From Devosia equisanguinis (GTDB taxonomy: Bacteria > Pseudomonadota > Alphaproteobacteria > Rhizobiales > Devosiaceae): a stretch of DNA of 5,696 nucleotides. Under the pieces are notes generated by a model. The model worked only from the letters and a program-made list of their open reading frames with translations, was not told the DNA's origin and made no database searches. Positions 4,182 to 5,696 of this stretch are shown here, one piece after another; position 1 is the stretch's first letter; each line of letters begins with the position of its first letter. A program made the position numbers and the translations under genes. Where the stretch lies: positions 1 to 5,696 of the forward strand of contig CAMDAL010000274.1 in the NCBI GenBank assembly GCA_945888565.1, written 5' to 3'.

Positions 4182-5543
4182 ATGAGTTACCTGGGGGCAG
4201 TGCGGGCGGGCGCCCTTGCCGTCGTATTCGGTTGTGTGCCGGCCCTTGCACACGCGGAAACGCTGAAAGAGGCGCTGGCCAGCGCTTACACGAACAACCC
4301 GACCATCATGTCGGCACTGCTGGACGTGAAGTCGACGGCCGAAGGCATCGCACTGGCGAAGTCCGGCAAGCTGCCGACGATCGGCGTGTCGGCCTCGTCC
4401 GGCGCCACCTGGACGGTTGGCGACGGACTTCCGAATGCCGGTTTTGACGTCAACTGGGGCCAGGTGAGCGCCAGCTACAACCAGACCCTGTTCGACAATT
4501 TCCAGACCGATGCGCAGATCGAGCAGGCCCGTGCCCTGACGGAGCTCAGCAAATACTCGCTCCGCAACCAGGAGCAGAACGTCCTGCTCTCGGTGGTGCA
4601 GGCCTATTATTCGGTGATCCGCGACACCCAGCTGGTGCAACTGCGCGCCGACAACATGAGCTTCTTCGATGCACAGGTGAGCTCGGCCGACGACCGGCTG
4701 CGGCTGGGCGAGGGCACCAAGATCGACGTGTCGCAGGCCAGCACGCGCCAGGCCGCTGCCGTCGCGTCCTACCAGGCGGCCATTGCCTCGCTGCAGACCA
4801 GCCAGGCCAGCTATGAGCGCTGGGTCGGCCACAAGCCGCGGAACCTCACGAGCGACTACAATTTTGGAAAGACGCTGCCGACCTCGATCGATTCGGCGAT
4901 TTCCTCGGCCGAGGAACGCCATCCGGCCCTGCTGTCGGCCCGCGCCGCCATCCGCGTCGCGCAGGCCGGCTCCGATGCTGCGAGCGCTGCGTTCGGACCC
5001 AAGCTGAACATGATCGGCTCGATCTGCGCGATTGGCTGCTTCGGCGAAACGCCCGGCGCCTCGGCCTCGGTGAACTTCCAGCTCTCGATCCCGATCTACG
5101 CCGGTGGTGCGCTCGGCGCCTCGATCCGCCGGGCCAATATCGACCAGATCAAGTCGGAGGTCGATGCGCTGTCGGCCCGCGACCAGATCCGTGAGTCGGT
5201 GATCTCGGCCTGGTCGAGCCTGCAGAACTCCAGCGCCCAGATCGAATCGGCGCAGTCTGCGGTCTCGTCGGGCCAACTGGTCGTCGAAGGCACCGTGCAG
5301 GAGCGCGATGTGGGCCAGAAGACCACGCTCGACGTGCTCAACGCCCAGGCCGAGCTGACCTCGGCGCGCGAGGGCCTGATCCAGGCCCGCTCCTCGCGGA
5401 TGATCGCGGCGTTCGCCCTGCTGGCGGCGTCCGGCCGGCTCTCTGCGGAGGACCTGCGGCTCGACGTGACCATCCATTCGGCCGATGGCTACATCGCCAA
5501 GGTCGAGGACGTCTGGCAGGAACTGCGCGCTCTCGACGAGTGA
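4182..5543 (+). CDS. tolC: TolC-family outer membrane channel protein
   Basis: TolC-family trimers form a beta barrel in the outer membrane and a long helical tunnel through the periplasm, serving as exit duct for tripartite efflux pumps and type I secretion. ATG 4182 is chosen over ATG 4104: GGAGAG stands seven bases before it, and it gives a clean signal peptide (residues 1-25, hydrophobic core GALAVVFG, cleavage after ALAHA, before ETLKEAL). The 453-residue precursor has the two repeated outer membrane efflux domains, roughly 26-225 and 245-440. Typical marks are ETLKEALASAYTNNP (26-40), SIPIYAGG (302-309) with the small-residue turn of the second barrel hairpin, and TTLDVLNAQAEL near 381-392. 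The mature protein has about 428 residues, shorter than E. coli TolC, and lacks a long C-terminal tail. Two cysteines, C282 and C286 in CAIGC, lie in the second barrel region. C18 in the signal peptide is not in a good lipobox. Pump or adaptor genes are not in view, so the substrate is unknown. Confidence 0.95.
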   Translation: MSYLGAVRAGALAVVFGCVPALAHAETLKEALASAYTNNPTIMSALLDVKSTAEGIALAKSGKLPTIGVSASSGATWTVGDGLPNAGFDVNWGQVSASYNQTLFDNFQTDAQIEQARALTELSKYSLRNQEQNVLLSVVQAYYSVIRDTQLVQLRADNMSFFDAQVSSADDRLRLGEGTKIDVSQASTRQAAAVASYQAAIASLQTSQASYERWVGHKPRNLTSDYNFGKTLPTSIDSAISSAEERHPALLSARAAIRVAQAGSDAASAAFGPKLNMIGSICAIGCFGETPGASASVNFQLSIPIYAGGALGASIRRANIDQIKSEVDALSARDQIRESVISAWSSLQNSSAQIESAQSAVSSGQLVVEGTVQERDVGQKTTLDVLNAQAELTSAREGLIQARSSRMIAAFALLAASGRLSAEDLRLDVTIHSADGYIAKVEDVWQELRALDE

Positions 5544-5567
5544 TCGCCACCCCTTCCCTTGCACAGA

Positions 5568-5602
5568 AGCCCGGCAGCACGCGCGCCGGGCTGTGTCGTT
5601 TC
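5568..5602 (+). terminator. Stem-loop terminator after the tolC-type gene
   Basis: AGCCCGGC (5568-5575) pairs perfectly with GCCGGGCT (5585-5592) around a 9-base loop, 24 bases after the stop codon. The following GTGTCGTTTCT is only moderately T-rich, so termination may be partial or need Rho. No gene on the minus strand is seen close by that would use it in the other direction. Confidence 0.5.
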
Positions 5603-5696
5603 TGGCAGCCTGAGCCCCTGCAAACGCGCGAAAACCCCGAAATCTCCTGGGGGAAGGCGTCAGCGAGACGGCGTCCCTGATTCACAAGGCGCCGTT

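Noticed and set aside
4209..4240. Lipoprotein signal at C18 (VVFGC) of the TolC-type protein
   Set aside because: Phenylalanine at position -2 does not fit a lipobox, and a standard signal peptidase I site (ALAHA) follows seven residues later.
4074..5564. A minus-strand open frame of about 496 codons lying across the tolC-type gene
   Set aside because: It is exactly opposite a gene with clear family motifs and signal peptide; its translation is arginine-, glycine- and aspartate-rich without a recognisable fold. It follows from the codon bias of the real gene.
5635..5653. Weak minus-strand hairpin CCCC/GGGG followed by TTTT near the right edge
   Set aside because: The stem has only four pairs and a 10-base loop, and no minus-strand gene is visible to its right in the remaining bases.

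Overview
The window is GC-rich DNA that reads as the chromosome of an alphaproteobacterium, most likely a member of the Sphingomonadales. This rests on recalled resemblance: an alphaproteobacterial-type protein-L-isoaspartate methyltransferase-like gene sitting directly upstream of a tolC-type outer membrane channel gene, a sphingomonad-like divergent MobA, and general protein style. No database search was possible.

Left part (1-1474) looks like accessory or scarred DNA. It opens with the last 31 codons of a gene that may be a transposase, followed at once by an acyltransferase-3 family membrane protein that has lost its N-terminus. The simplest reading is that a mobile element inserted into the acyltransferase gene, with its right edge between about 137 and 148. 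After the acyltransferase come about 420 bases without an intact gene. They hold a minus-strand remnant that resembles the N-terminus of a tyrosine recombinase, a short tandem repeat, and two minus-strand intrinsic terminators. This remnant lies just past the 3' end of tRNA-Asn, a common place for integrated elements.

Middle part (1475-2383) is housekeeping: tRNA-Asn(GUU) and mobA (molybdenum cofactor guanylyltransferase) on the minus strand, and tRNA-Cys(GCA) on the plus strand, divergent from mobA. A good sigma70-like promoter for tRNA-Cys lies in the mobA/tRNA-Cys gap and helps fix the mobA start at 2237.

The 486 bases from 2384 to 2869 show no convincing gene, only two inverted repeats and a tRNA D-arm-like stretch. 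Next comes a 121-residue, very acidic protein of unknown function with a strong ribosome binding site.

Right part (3359-5696) is the methyltransferase-like gene and the tolC-type gene, both on the plus strand and separated by 169 bases, so they probably have separate promoters. A stem-loop follows tolC. The last ~100 bases contain no gene I can support. TolC-family proteins form the outer membrane exit duct for tripartite efflux pumps and type I secretion; neither an inner-membrane pump nor an adaptor gene lies in the window. I see no clear new multi-gene system here. The best leads are the two truncation scars, the unknown acidic protein with its long upstream gap, and the atypical substrate-loop sequence of the methyltransferase-like protein.
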